Positions 34,158-44,556 of a DNA stretch of 64,000 nucleotides are shown in pieces (within the stretch, counting starts at the first letter, position 1; each line of letters starts with the position of its first letter). The stretch is from Podaxis mareebaensis (Eukaryota; Basidiomycota; Agaricomycetes; Agaricales; Agaricaceae), in assembly GCA_018524725.1 (NCBI GenBank), contig JAEUWP010000556.1, positions 1 to 64,000 of the forward strand, in the 5' to 3' direction. A program made the position numbers and the translations under genes. Below the pieces are notes generated by a model. The model made no database searches. It had not been told where the DNA came from and saw only the letters and a program-made list of their open reading frames with translations.

Positions 34158-35753
34158 ATGCCAAGTGACAATCAAGGCCGAGAAAAGGACCAGTGTTTGA
34201 TCAAAATTGTGGACTTTGGAGCGTTTTTAGATGGGAGCGATAAGCAATCTGTCGCGGACGCACTCTTGGAATCGTTCAAGACGACGGGGTTCGTTTATCT
34301 CATTAATCATGGCCTTAGTCAAGAAAAGATCAATAGAATGTTTGATCTGGTACGCCAGAGTAATAATATAGTACTTGGACCAGATTCGGCTGACGCTCTG
34401 CGCCCGAAGTCCAAGAGGTTCTTTGCGCTGCCTCACGCACAAAAGATGATGGCACCACACCCACCCTCTGGCACCCATCATAGAGGTACTCATCGTTTGA
34501 ATGAGGTTATTATTATCACTCGACAATAGACTCAGGCTACTCTGCACCCGGAGCGGAAAAAGTCGTCCAACATGTTTACGATCGCGCTGGCATTTCAGAA
34601 GCACGCAAGCGGGCAGACGTCAGGGAGTCATTTGAAGTTGGGAGAGAAAGTGATGAGCTTATGCCAAATATCTGGATTCCAGAAGAGATCTTACCGGGGT
34701 TTAGGGAAGGATGCCTTCAATTCTTTTGGGTGCGATTGTGATGTTACATTTTATCAATCTAACATTTGTCGCAGGATTGTTTCGAAGTTGAGAAGAATAT
34801 ACTTCGGGCTCTCGCATTGGGCTTCAAACTCCCGGAGGAGTATTTTCTGGGATTCCATGCGAAACCTGATAACCAACTACGACTGTCACACTATCCAAGG
34901 TTTGCTCTGGCAACAAAAAGTTTCTATTGACAATATTCACCTATGGACAGCGTGCCTACGAGTGCATTGTTAAATGACGAGTTATCTCGTATTGACGCAC
35001 ATTCCGATTTCGGCTCAATGACTGTAAGACGTTTTACTTTCATACCTGATGATGCAATCTTCACCGACACACCATCGGGTTCTCGAATCTCCAACCAAAA
35101 TAGCTCCTCTTGCAGGACGACATTGGGGGGTTGGAGGTGCAGGATCCGCACTCCGGGGAGTTTACTGTGAGTATAAATACAACCAAAAACAAGACACACT
35201 TCTTACTCGTTTCTCTCTGAAGCCCGTTCGTCCGGTTCCTGGATCATTGCTCCTGAATGCTGGAGATTTTCTAATGAGATGTATGGCAGTCAGACGGTCA
35301 CACATGACACAAATATGGTCACTGACTCTTGTGTTCCTCCTGCATAGGGTCGAACGACACAATCAAAAGCACGATACACCGTGTGCGAGCTCCACCCTCC
35401 ATCGATACTGATACCGTGCCCGACAGGTATTCCATTCCATATGTAAGTCCCATCGAAGCTTAAGCACTTTCATTGACTCAAAAATGTCGTGCCACAAGTT
35501 CTGCAGCGCAGTAAGTAGTGGGATTCCATTCTCTCCTTGACAGTACCCATTCGTTTAAAATAACCCCTTCGAAGGACTTTGAAACGGTCGTGGACTGCAT
35601 TCCGAACACTTGGAGCGCTGACAACCCGAAAAAGTACGAACCGATTTCGGTGAGTCGCGCATTATTACTGTGAATTTGCTCCTCCGTTCCTTATAAAGGG
35701 TCGATAAGGCGAAAGAGTACATTATGCGGAGGCTGGCAGCAAGCTACTACTAG
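34158..35753 (+). CDS. 2-oxoglutarate/Fe(II)-dependent dioxygenase, isopenicillin-N-synthase-like
   Basis: Eleven exons (34158-34349, 34410-34485, 34536-34729, 34775-34899, 34951-35023, 35104-35166, 35223-35280, 35348-35442, 35499-35510, 35575-35649, 35709-35753) close at 335 residues. The N-terminal DIOX_N part has IVDFGAFLDG and TTGFVYLINHGL. The double-stranded beta-helix core carries the iron ligands His and Asp in DAHSDFGSMT, the distal His in STIHRVRAPP, and the RYSIPYF motif whose Arg binds 2-oxoglutarate. The tail DFETVVDCIPNTWS and EYIMRRLAASYY is typical of fungal IPNS-like oxygenases. Exon 9 is only 12 nt (FCSA) and is needed to join IPYFCSADFETVV. The substrate cannot be inferred, and no biosynthetic core gene is adjacent. 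Confidence 0.93.
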
Positions 35754-36243
35754 GAACAATGCGAAATCATTTCATATCGGACATTAAGGGCTTGAGCGCC
35801 ATCCAAGTGGTATTTTTGCTGTTTACCACCGCAGATATCTGTACTATATATATGAATCCTCCTTCTCCGGCACGATTCTCATCAACGCGCATGATGACAC
35901 GCCACATCACCAGGACTGACAGCGCTCTTAGATGTCCGGAGGCTATCCCTCTATTGTCAATTGTGCCAATAAGAATATCTTCTGGTTTCTTGTCGGACGC
36001 TTCCTGTACTTGCAGAGATCAGTAGGTAAGAGAAAAAGGTAGAGGCTACTTGGGGGGGACGACCTCCCGTCCGCGTTGTGTAGTTCATTTGGTTCATCTT
36101 ATTGATGGCGGAGATAACGGCGCACAGGTGTAACTTAAAGGTGTCAATCAACGACCGGGCACTTTTACATAGTGTGGCCGTGGAAAGTCTCTTGTCTCTG
36201 CTTCTTAAATAGTGTAGAGCGCCTATCCATCAAGTTCCCTCCC
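35754..36243. other. Intergenic, no gene seen
   Basis: About 490 bp between the dioxygenase stop and the DUF6533 start. The short frames inside have no family resemblance. Confidence 0.55.
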
Positions 36244-37762
36244 ATGGAAGCCAAAGACTCAGGACCTGACATTCTACAGGCGAGAATCCATTCCGCGAGC
36301 CTCATTCAATATGTGAAGGTGAGTTCTAACATTCGCCTGACCCACAACTTCCTACCACCTCAACTTTCTTCCTCATCTCTCGCTTTTAGTATGCAAATGG
36401 TATGTCCTCGCCGTTAATGCGAGAGTCTAGCTGAGTATATACTTGCAATTGCGAGCTGTGCGATTCTTGTCTGGGAATATCTTCAGACAATACAACTCGA
36501 GGTGAACAGCAATGTATCATGTCGGGAGATAAACTAAGGCTCCTCATTGTTCTCTGTTCGCAGATCTCGCTTGTTTGGCCTACAAGGACGAATGTGATGA
36601 AGATTCTATACTTTGTTGCCCGTTATCCCACATTCTTTGATACAGCTCTCCAACTTTACAGTATGCATATGTTTCTCATCAGGAACGTTATCCCTTTGAC
36701 CCCAGTTCCAATTTAGCGTCATCGGCGAAGCATTTAACGCCGTCGGTAAGTACTGAAGCCTCCGAACGATGATGCGATTTCGGCTTTTGCTTTAATGCTG
36801 ATATTTACCAGACATGCCACACCATACACTCAATTTCAGCTTGTGAGTCGTTAGCGTTTACAGCAACACCTTTACTCGGCATTCTCAAGGTTTTTGTCAG
36901 GGTCCACTGTCATCGGAATCGGGACCGCTGAAAGTAAGTCTAGGGTCTCTAAAGGTCTCACAGCATGGATAGCTCAGTCACTGTAGCCATCTTATGCTTT
37001 CGTACGTATGCCTCATGGAGAGCAAGTCGAAAAATGATGATTTTCCTTGTTGTAATGATGGTGGTATGTCCTACGTCGTAGCCCAAGAAGAAGTTAAAAA
37101 CTAAACTCTCGATCGTAGTCTTTCCATATTGTTGCAATTACGATTATGGAGGTCTTTCTCAAATCGTTGAAGTGTGCGTTCATGATCCGTCCTCATTCGG
37201 TTCTTGCGCCAATATTAGATTATCTCTAATCGATTGCAGTTGGACAACTACCATTACCAGAAGTCATGAATGGCTGTTATGCGACGAAAGGGAGTAGTAT
37301 CCTATTTGCTGACATGGCACTCGTTATGCTCGGTGATTTGAGTAAGTGTCTTCCTTCTTCCTTCTTTCCATATCAATAATAACTCCAGTAGTTTTAATGT
37401 GCTTAACGCTGTGGGTGGGGTTGAAGCGATACCGGAACATGAACAACCCCCTATTGAGGGTCATATTTCGGGACGGCGCTTTATACTTCATTTGTTTATT
37501 CAGGGAGCCCAGTTTGCCCGCCATTTGCATCAGAGATTATTGTCTCATGAAGCTATCAGTCATCGGAGCTGGAAATGTCATCGCCCTGACAGTGGGACCT
37601 GTGGAATTGGTCGACCCCTTGAACACGTATGTACAGTCTCGAGTATCCATCGATATATACTCCTTGACTCCTGCACCTAGCTTTCAACGCATTATGCAGA
37701 GCGTTCTTTCATGTCGAGTCGTGCTCACATACGACAGGCTGCTATCACAGAGGAGTTCATAA
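36244..37762 (+). CDS. DUF6533-family seven-helix membrane protein 1
   Basis: Thirteen exons (36244-36318, 36390-36399, 36431-36501, 36564-36660, 36717-36745, 36812-36842, 36901-36933, 36987-37063, 37119-37173, 37240-37341, 37389-37493, 37560-37626, 37681-37762) close at 277 residues. The family is a large group of uncharacterised Agaricomycete membrane proteins. Diagnostic pieces are ASCAILVWEYLQTIQLE, ISLVWPTRT, STVIGIGTAETILCFRTYAS, MMIFLVVMMV, LMCLTLWVGLKRYRN, VIFRDGALYFI and the C-terminal QRIMQSVLSCRVVL. Exon 2 is a 10-nt microexon. The model was fixed by comparison with its inverted paralogue at 42983-44556, which shares every exon phase. Two oddities are a 31-nt intron after the microexon and a shifted donor (GTTTAT) at 37494, where the paralogue has GTAAGA. 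Function unknown. Confidence 0.9.
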
Positions 37763-37898
37763 CCTTTTCACATGTGCTGGAGGATTAATAGCTACGGGGA
37801 ACGGTAGCAAATGCAACTACTAGTTTAGCTGTAGTTAAACTATATGCAAGCACTATTAGAAGATATATCCGGCTGGGTGGGTTGATAAAGCTCACCTT

Positions 37899-38147
37899 CT
37901 ACCAGAACCTGAAGCGACAAGACAGTGCTGCGCCGGGCCGCAAGTCTGAGGTATCGTAGACTGGTGCATACTCCATAGTGCAAATCGAATGACCGCATGT
38001 TGGTACGCAGTGCGCAATATCGCGCTGGCATCTGTTCGAGTATTCCTTATAACAGCCTGTCGGGTCTCTGCCCTCGATGACCCTGGCGTTGCAAGCCGCT
38101 ACCGACAGGAAGAGGAGTGTCGCAATTGTAGATACAATGTTCTTCAT
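37899..38147 (-). CDS. Small secreted cysteine-rich protein candidate
   Basis: A single-exon frame of 82 residues starts with a signal peptide (MKNIVSTIATLLFLSVAACN). The mature part has six Cys in the order C-x8-C-x6-C-x3-C-x4-C-x19-C, with TGCYKEYSNRC and CVPTCGHSIC. Six Cys in a ~60-residue mature chain fits a disulfide-stabilised small secreted protein. I recognise no family. An unseen intron near the 3' end is possible. The frame is short, so chance is not excluded, but a signal peptide plus an even Cys set argues for a gene. It lies on the same strand as the adjacent tRNA gene, which sits upstream of it. Confidence 0.58.
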   Translation of the reverse strand: MKNIVSTIATLLFLSVAACNARVIEGRDPTGCYKEYSNRCQRDIAHCVPTCGHSICTMEYAPVYDTSDLRPGAALSCRFRFW

Positions 38148-38394
38148 AGCCTGGTTTGACCATGAGGGTGAGTTACGATCCCTTACCGCTAAGAGACGCA
38201 CTTACACTGGGAGAATAAGAGAGAAAAGGAAAGGAAGAGAGGATAATGGTGTGTGAAAACAACACGTAGTAGTTATAGTGCTCTAACCCCGAGCAGCAAT
38301 GGACCAAACTCAACACATGCAATCGACTGCGGCGCAGAATCCCGTTTACATACCATTTACATAAGTCGCGCGACAAATACGGCAAATGCAAGGC

Positions 38395-38399
38395 AAAAA
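38395..38399 (-). terminator. Pol III terminator of tRNA-Lys
   Basis: A run of five T on the minus strand begins 6 nt after the discriminator base of the tRNA, as expected for RNA polymerase III termination. Confidence 0.7.
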
Positions 38400-38404
38400 G
38401 GACT

Positions 38405-38495
38405 AGCCCACCGCGAGGGTCGAACTCGCAGCCTTCAGATTTCATTCCCGCCCGGAATAAGAGTCTGACGCTCTATCCGATTGAGCTAGGCGGGC
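38405..38495 (-). tRNA. tRNA-Lys (CTT) with 16-nt intron
   Basis: The minus strand folds into a full cloverleaf. The acceptor stem is GCCCGCC paired with GGTGGGC (one G-T), with discriminator T. The D arm is GCTCAATCGGATAGAGC. The anticodon stem is TCAGA/TCTGA with loop CTCTTA(A), giving anticodon CTT. The T arm is GCGAG-TTCGACC-CTCGC. A 16-nt intron (TTCCGGGCGGGAATGA) sits after position 37, the canonical nuclear tRNA intron site. Removing it gives a 75-nt tRNA including the discriminator, without CCA. The arm sequences match eukaryotic tRNA-Lys. Confidence 0.95.
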
Positions 38496-38669
38496 ACGAA
38501 AAGATGGGTAAAAATAATATTGATGTGAGTCTTTTCCCTCTATTAGACCTACGTGTGAATGCCCGGTTCGGCGTTCGCACAAATGGCCGAGGCCGAGGTA
38601 AGATATTTATGTGTCTGGAAAGAGAGAACTTGTTTGATACGTGTGCTATTGCTGACGTCCAGCGCAATA

Positions 38670-40394
38670 ATGACTTCAAGCCATCCCCCAATCCCTCTGA
38701 AGCCATTGAAGCCCTTCACATGCCGGTCCCTCCTTCCGATTTATCCTCCGCCTGATCCGCTGATCTACCCCTCTTTGCCTTCACCATCTCGCAAGCCTGC
38801 ATTCGATGCCCCATTCAGACTTTCCACACACATCATACCTGCGGCGCACCTCCGCCGTGGGCCTCGCATACCCATCCCGAATCTTCCTTCTGCCGACGCT
38901 TCAAGCGAAGAGCAATTGAAAGTGCTTGTTAAACTTAGTGAACGCCTTTACAACAATGCAAGGGACCCAATGATCAAGAATGACAAACACGAGAATGTGC
39001 TTTGGAATGTTCTTAACCGCTATGTTAAAGAGGGATTGAAGAGTTCGAATTCGACAGGGATCACGCTGCTGTTCGCGCCAGCGAATGGCTGTCCTAAGGA
39101 GGTATCTCAATCCGTTTTGCTCGAGGTTGGAACGTGCAGCTGATTCAAGTACTTTGACCCAGATCTTGGAACCTGTCCTTGGCCGGATTTTCTCCTCGCG
39201 TGTTGTTAGCATAATCGACGAAGTATGGACGTGGGAAAGCGTTCAACACGGCGACGCGGGACTTCTGAATGCCGAAGCGCTCACTGGGTTCTGTCCGCAC
39301 TTCCTTCACCCTTGACTAAAACTCTTCACTGAAGTAAACTTTTCCAGTCGATTGGAGTGACAACGCCCGAGACCTGCTCAATTTCTTCCTCCATTTCCTG
39401 CCTTCCCATGCATTGAATCAGACTCTTCCGGTCCACCTCCCTCGCGTTTCAGCGGAAGAGACCCAGGAACGCGTCTTCTCGGGTTTCAAGCACCGCACGT
39501 TGATTTTCATTGGTCATTCCTTCAGCGGCACTGCAATGTACGTCCAACGGCTTATCCACTTTGACCCGTTTGGTCCGTTCAACTCACTGGGCGCCAAGGG
39601 CTCTTGGAGCAGTTGATTATCCAAGGCTTTTCTCCTCCCTCATTCTCGTTGACCCTGTCATGATGAACCCCGGATTGTCCGAAGAAGGTTTGGCAGTTGC
39701 CAGCAAGTGGGGCGCCAAGGCTATTGGCAATACGCTTGCACGTAAAGATACATGGCAATCTAAGTACGTTCCCACAACTTGTCCTAAATCTTCTCCCATA
39801 TCTACGGACGATCACAGAGAAGAAGCCTACGCCGAATTCTGTTCCTCCCCGTTCTACCAAACCTGGGATCCTGAAGTGCTCAAGCTCTACGCCATCCATG
39901 GGCTATACAATACAACCGTCACCACGCCTATTGGTGCCCACCAACGGGTAGCCAAACTCAAACTCGCAAGTTTCCATGAAGCGCTCGTCTTTGCAGGAGG
40001 AGACGTTCCGCTTGAGGCATTCTCGCGCTTGCCGGAATTGGATGAACGTGTTAAGTTGCATTGGATCATGTCTGGAGCGAAAGGTGCGCCCGAGTTTGGA
40101 CCGCCTGGATCTCAGCGGGAGAGGGTTTGGGTGAGACCAAAGAATGCGTCGAACACAAGGATCAATAAGGCTGGTCACTTGGTGCGTTGTATTGCGGACT
40201 TCGAAGAAAAATTATCGGCTGACTCATTTCGGACAGGTTCCTCAGGAGAGGGCGCATGAATTTGGTGAGCCTTGTGCTTCCTTTCGAGATCAAAGGCTAA
40301 CAGCTTTTGTGGCCTCACAGCTCAGGAAATCATTCAATTCTTGGAGCGCCATTATATTTCAAGTCAGCCTCAGACTCTGCGTTCCAGCCTTTGA
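38670..40394 (+). CDS. Alpha/beta hydrolase
   Basis: Seven exons (38670-39101, 39163-39292, 39348-39537, 39599-39763, 39818-40181, 40237-40264, 40321-40394) close at 460 residues. The N-terminal ~100 residues are Pro-rich with no signal peptide. The hydrolase core has LLFAPANGCPKE near the first strand, the cap-side segment DWSDNARDLLNFFLHFLP, and the nucleophile elbow FIGHSFSGTA with the candidate Ser. SLILVDPVMM and the catalytic His in NKAGHLVPQERAHEF follow. The elbow reads G-H-S-F-S and lacks the final Gly of the common GxSxG. The protein ends RSSL, a weak match to a peroxisomal PTS1, which would fit fungal Lpx1-like hydrolases. Localisation and substrate are inference. The ATG at 38670 is the first in frame after the tRNA spacer with a family-like start. 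Confidence 0.9.
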
Positions 40395-40559
40395 CAGGAG
40401 GTTCCTATGATTAAACTAACAAAGATACATCCCTACAGTAGGTTAACTCACTTTAAACAGGATTACAGAACAGTTGAATATGATGCGAAGTAACAAGATG
40501 TCCGCTTTCTCTCAACCTCTCAATGACCGAACAAGGGAGCATGGTCAATGTCTTCGTGT

Positions 40560-42609
40560 TCAATTATGCGCCTTTCTGTCATGCTTCAATCTCTTTGATA
40601 ACGTCTTGAGCTTTTGCAAGAAATTGCCCTTTCCTCGGCCGTGTCGTTCCTGCGGTCCAGGACCACCCGGCCCTGGCTCAACCAGTTTCGCTGCATTCGG
40701 TCCAGCCGTAGCCCGTCCAACATGTGGATTGTTAGGGCTCGTCATCGGTGATGCAGGGCGATCCTGTCCAACTCCCTCCTCATGATCTCGCAATCGCAGT
40801 GGGCTCCCGTCGTGCTTGGATGTCGACGGCTCCGTAAATCTCGACTTTACGCGCGGGCTATCGCTTCCTTCTTTCTCGTGTCCTGTTGTTGCAGTGTTAG
40901 AGTGCACTTTTTCCATTGAGGACTTCGCGGGGAGAGAACTGCCGTCGCCATCTTTTGTGATAGACTTCGGGGGTATGGCGGTGGGGCCCTTAGATTCTCC
41001 AATTGCGAGACCTCGATCCTCGTCGCGGTCCAGTGCGGCTTGGTACTGTTCCTCGAGTGGAACACCTTTCCACCGAGCGCCCTCTTTCCCGAGTGGATGC
41101 GTTCGTGGTTTCGTATTAACGGTTTGATTGTCCTGTAACACCATTGTTATCGGCTATGAGGGCGGACCAGTGATAAATTAGCGTACCATTTCCCCAACCT
41201 TCTGCTTTTCCTCGCTCGGCCTTGCTTTGTTTTCGACATGCGCCGTATCTGCATCGTGATTTGGCGTTGTGGTGGCTTGCACGTTGTCCTGCCCCTTCGT
41301 TTCCTCCCTTTCAACTGGGCTATCGCTGTTCAGGGTCCCATCAGGCTCTCCAGTGGGTCCCGCGCCGATCCCTGCATTTCTTTCCGCCTGTAACATCGTT
41401 GGACCGGTAATACCAGGACCGGGACCCGGCCCTGCCGCAATTCCCGAACCTGGTCCAGTGACAATTCCTCCTCCACCTGGACGCAACTTAACCCCGACTC
41501 CACCGTGGTTAACGACGCCATCAGGATGTCCTGTATCGTCGTGAGCCTCGCAAAACCAAAGGAGTCATGTACATGCTCACCCCTCATCTCAGGAAGCGGG
41601 TCGTCCATCAAGTTTGCATGGCCCTCGGGAAGGCCATATGAAGGTGCGGTTCGCACTTGCGTGTCAGCTTGATGGATGATGCCGCCGCCGCCTATGCTGC
41701 TTCCTGTATAGCTGTAAGGGGTTGGCGCTACATCCATTTCGTTACGCTGTCGCTCCGAAATTGCAAGCGACCCAGGCTGAGTCTTCGTGCTCGCGTTATC
41801 ACTTGCCCGTCCGCTGGCCAGATTGTCGGGCGTTCTTGCATCATAAGAGTTTGGATTGAACTTGGATGGTCCATTGACGCCTAATTTCCCGAAACCGTAA
41901 ATGAAGATGTCATGGGTTAATGAAACAGGAAGTCATCAAGTATAGATCGAACGAACCGACTGGCCTAGATGTTTCTATTGGGGTGGGACCGGATTCGTTA
42001 CTGGAGCCGTGTTGGACATCATGGCTGCCTTGAGTTTGACCGTTGGTGGCGCGTAAGCCACGATTTATGAGAATGAAACCGCCTCCTGTTGTAGGGGTCG
42101 TTTCACGCTCGTCAATGGGTGAAATTACCTCGGCTTCCTGATTTGGTTGTGGAGCGCCTAAGTAAAGACCTTAGGTAACCAGTTTAGAGAAATAGGCTTT
42201 GAATGAACACACCGAGGTATTCAGCAACACCATTCGGAATGTATCCACGCACTGCTGAACCCGCGTTTTGCGCCATCCTTCTTATGTCTTCTTGGCTGGG
42301 AACATATTGGCCTGCGGCATGCAGATACTCCTTTGCCGTTTCTCTCACTTCTTCGAAGGAAGGACCAGGCTCCAAGGAACTGGGGGTATAAGGATATGCT
42401 CCAGGAAGGTTCGGGCCAGGGGTTCCAGTTGCAGAGTGGAACTGCTCCGTCGAATCAAATGTAGAAGTCGCATTGTTCGCCCACTCGCCAACGGGGTCTA
42501 TCTTCAACTGCGGTGACGAGGGTGATTTGGACCTTCGAGATCCCAAACTGGATCGCTGCTCAACACCAACGTTGCCATTGGCGGTGCTATCCGCCAGGAT
42601 TTCGGACAT
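40560..42609 (-). CDS. Disordered hypothetical protein
   Basis: Five exons (42609-42213, 42157-41957, 41880-41581, 41530-41187, 41132-40560) close at 604 residues. The N-terminal ~130 residues contain a helical segment (FEEVRETAKEYLHAAGQYV, then RRMAQNAGSAVRGYIPNGV). The middle is Ser/Thr/Gly/Pro-rich with a GPGSGIAAGPGPGPGITG run. The C-terminus is charged and ends with a basic helix (NFLQKLKTLSKRLKHDRK). The consistent phases across four introns and the phase-1 GT-AG pairs argue that it is real. I recognise no domain and assign no function. It converges on the alpha/beta hydrolase, with 165 bp between stops. Confidence 0.8.
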
Positions 42610-42982
42610 AGAAGTAGAATGTGTTTCGGGAAGTTACGAAGGTATATGTACAAGGACAGGGGAATGTTTGCCTGCAAAATCGGGAGGGATGAGAAGGTAT
42701 TAAGTGTGAAGTGATGAACCCCTTCTCGTATATACCAGGGGAGAGGACTCTGACGTCATCCCCATGCACCTCATTCCATTATTTGGCAAACGCCCCCGAA
42801 TCAAACAGAGGGGGGAAGTCGACACAGCACGGCAGGCTGCACCGTAGTCGGCACGCCAGCATCTTCACACACGCCTATAAACCATGTCGTGAGTTTCGAG
42901 TTGTATTTGCAGATCTGGTTGGATATGGTGACAACGTACGGGGCTTGAACTTGGTTGAAGTGGGCTATATGTAACAATGACA

Positions 42983-44556
42983 TCACACAACTTCTGGATA
43001 TGCTGCCTGCATGGCCCCTGTCGTCAGATCCATAGCTCCGCTTAATTCAGTGAGGAGGAGGTCACTGCGCGGTCTGGTCGTTGTGGAGGTGAGGCCGCCT
43101 CCCATCCCAATGACTCGCATATGTAGCATGACCCTGCACGCCAGGACATTGTGCATTACCCGCTGAAAACTATATCACCAGGACAAAGTTATTTTGGGAT
43201 ACGAACCCAGATTTTCTGGTCTACGCACGTGTTGAGCAGACCCACAAGTTCCACAGGGCCAAAGAGGAGTACTAGCACATTGCCCGCTCCAATCACTGGT
43301 GGAGGAGACTCATGTAAGGCATAGCAAACGTGCAGGGGGAGTTCTTACCGAAAAGAGAAACAAAATAGAGTGCGCCATCTCGAAAGACGATTGAGAGTAA
43401 CAGATTGCTTGCATGCCGATAGCGTTTCAGACAAACCCAGAGCGTAAGAACCATCAAAACTAAGGCCAATCAGAACCCGGGATAGTGCAAGACAGGTTCG
43501 GCAAAGACGCACCCAAGTCTAGAAGCATGACGCAAGCATAATCAACGAACAGGATTTTACTGCCTTTCACGGGGAAGCAACCAAGTGTTGCGGGGAGAGG
43601 AGGACGTCCGACTGCAGGATTTGGCTCGTGAGATGATCTGGACGAGGGGAAAGGATTGGATCATACATTCAAGAGACTTCAAGAACTTGCTTAGAACATA
43701 GATAGCTACGATAAGAATGGCCTGTATGTGCGTTAATCAAGCTGGAAACGTTAGGAATGAAGGCGCTTACTAGTACGATAACAACGAGGAAAACCAAAAT
43801 CTGGCGACTACTTTCCCAGAGAGCATAGGTTCGTAGACATAGAATCGCTGCGTACCATGGCATCATTAAGAAACCAAAGTAGGCGACCGTTTCTAAAATG
43901 CTTACCTTCTGCCGCTGTTATACCGACGACAGTTGACCCTGGCGTTCGGGGTGTTGATAGTTGACAAATATCGAAGGATGTAGTAATGACTACTCACAAG
44001 CAGCGATGGCATATGTTGTTTTGCACACCTGGTTACATTGAGCGCTTGAGCGACCGTGAAAGAATAAAACAAGTGGCATATACCATAACAGAAGGACGAA
44101 AAATAAAAGAGTCTATATGGGGTCATCAGCATAGCAGATCTCCAGAGGAGGTATTTTTATGACTTACGATAAACCTGAACTGTTGCATCAAGGAACGTAG
44201 AATAACGTGCGACAATGAAAAAGACTTTAGCAAAACTTGTTCGAGTTGGCCAGATGAAGGTAATCTGAAGTCGCAAGTTGAATAAACCTCAAACCGTGAA
44301 CGTTGTTAATAGTCTCTCACCTCCAATCCTATTGTCTGGAGGTAATCGCAAATGAAGATAGTAGCACTCGCGACTATGCGGGGATTATAGTCAGAGCGAC
44401 AAAATATAATAGAATAATTGAATACTAACGGATAACACACTGCAAGAGAACCGATATCAAACTTTTGGGATGTTGGATAGTCAAGGCGCGCACCTTCACC
44501 ACTTGGCTTAGAAAAGCAGAATGAATCTCGTTGTCAAGATTTGACACCTCTTCCAT
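42983..44556 (-). CDS. DUF6533-family seven-helix membrane protein 2
   Basis: Thirteen exons (44556-44494, 44439-44430, 44373-44321, 44264-44168, 44112-44084, 44028-43998, 43938-43906, 43847-43771, 43721-43667, 43611-43513, 43459-43349, 43295-43229, 43169-42983) close at 303 residues. It starts MEEVSNLDNEIHSAFLSQVV and contains ATIFICDYLQTIGLE, FIWPTRTSFAKVFFIVARY, STVVGITAAEAILCLRTYAL, LVFLVVIVL, LMVLTLWVCLKRYRH, IVFRDGALYFVSLF and VIGAGNVLVLLFGPVELVG. These align block by block with the plus-strand paralogue at 36.2-37.8 kb, with the same intron phases and the same 10-nt second exon. The C-terminal cytoplasmic tail is about 35 residues longer. Function unknown. Confidence 0.9.
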
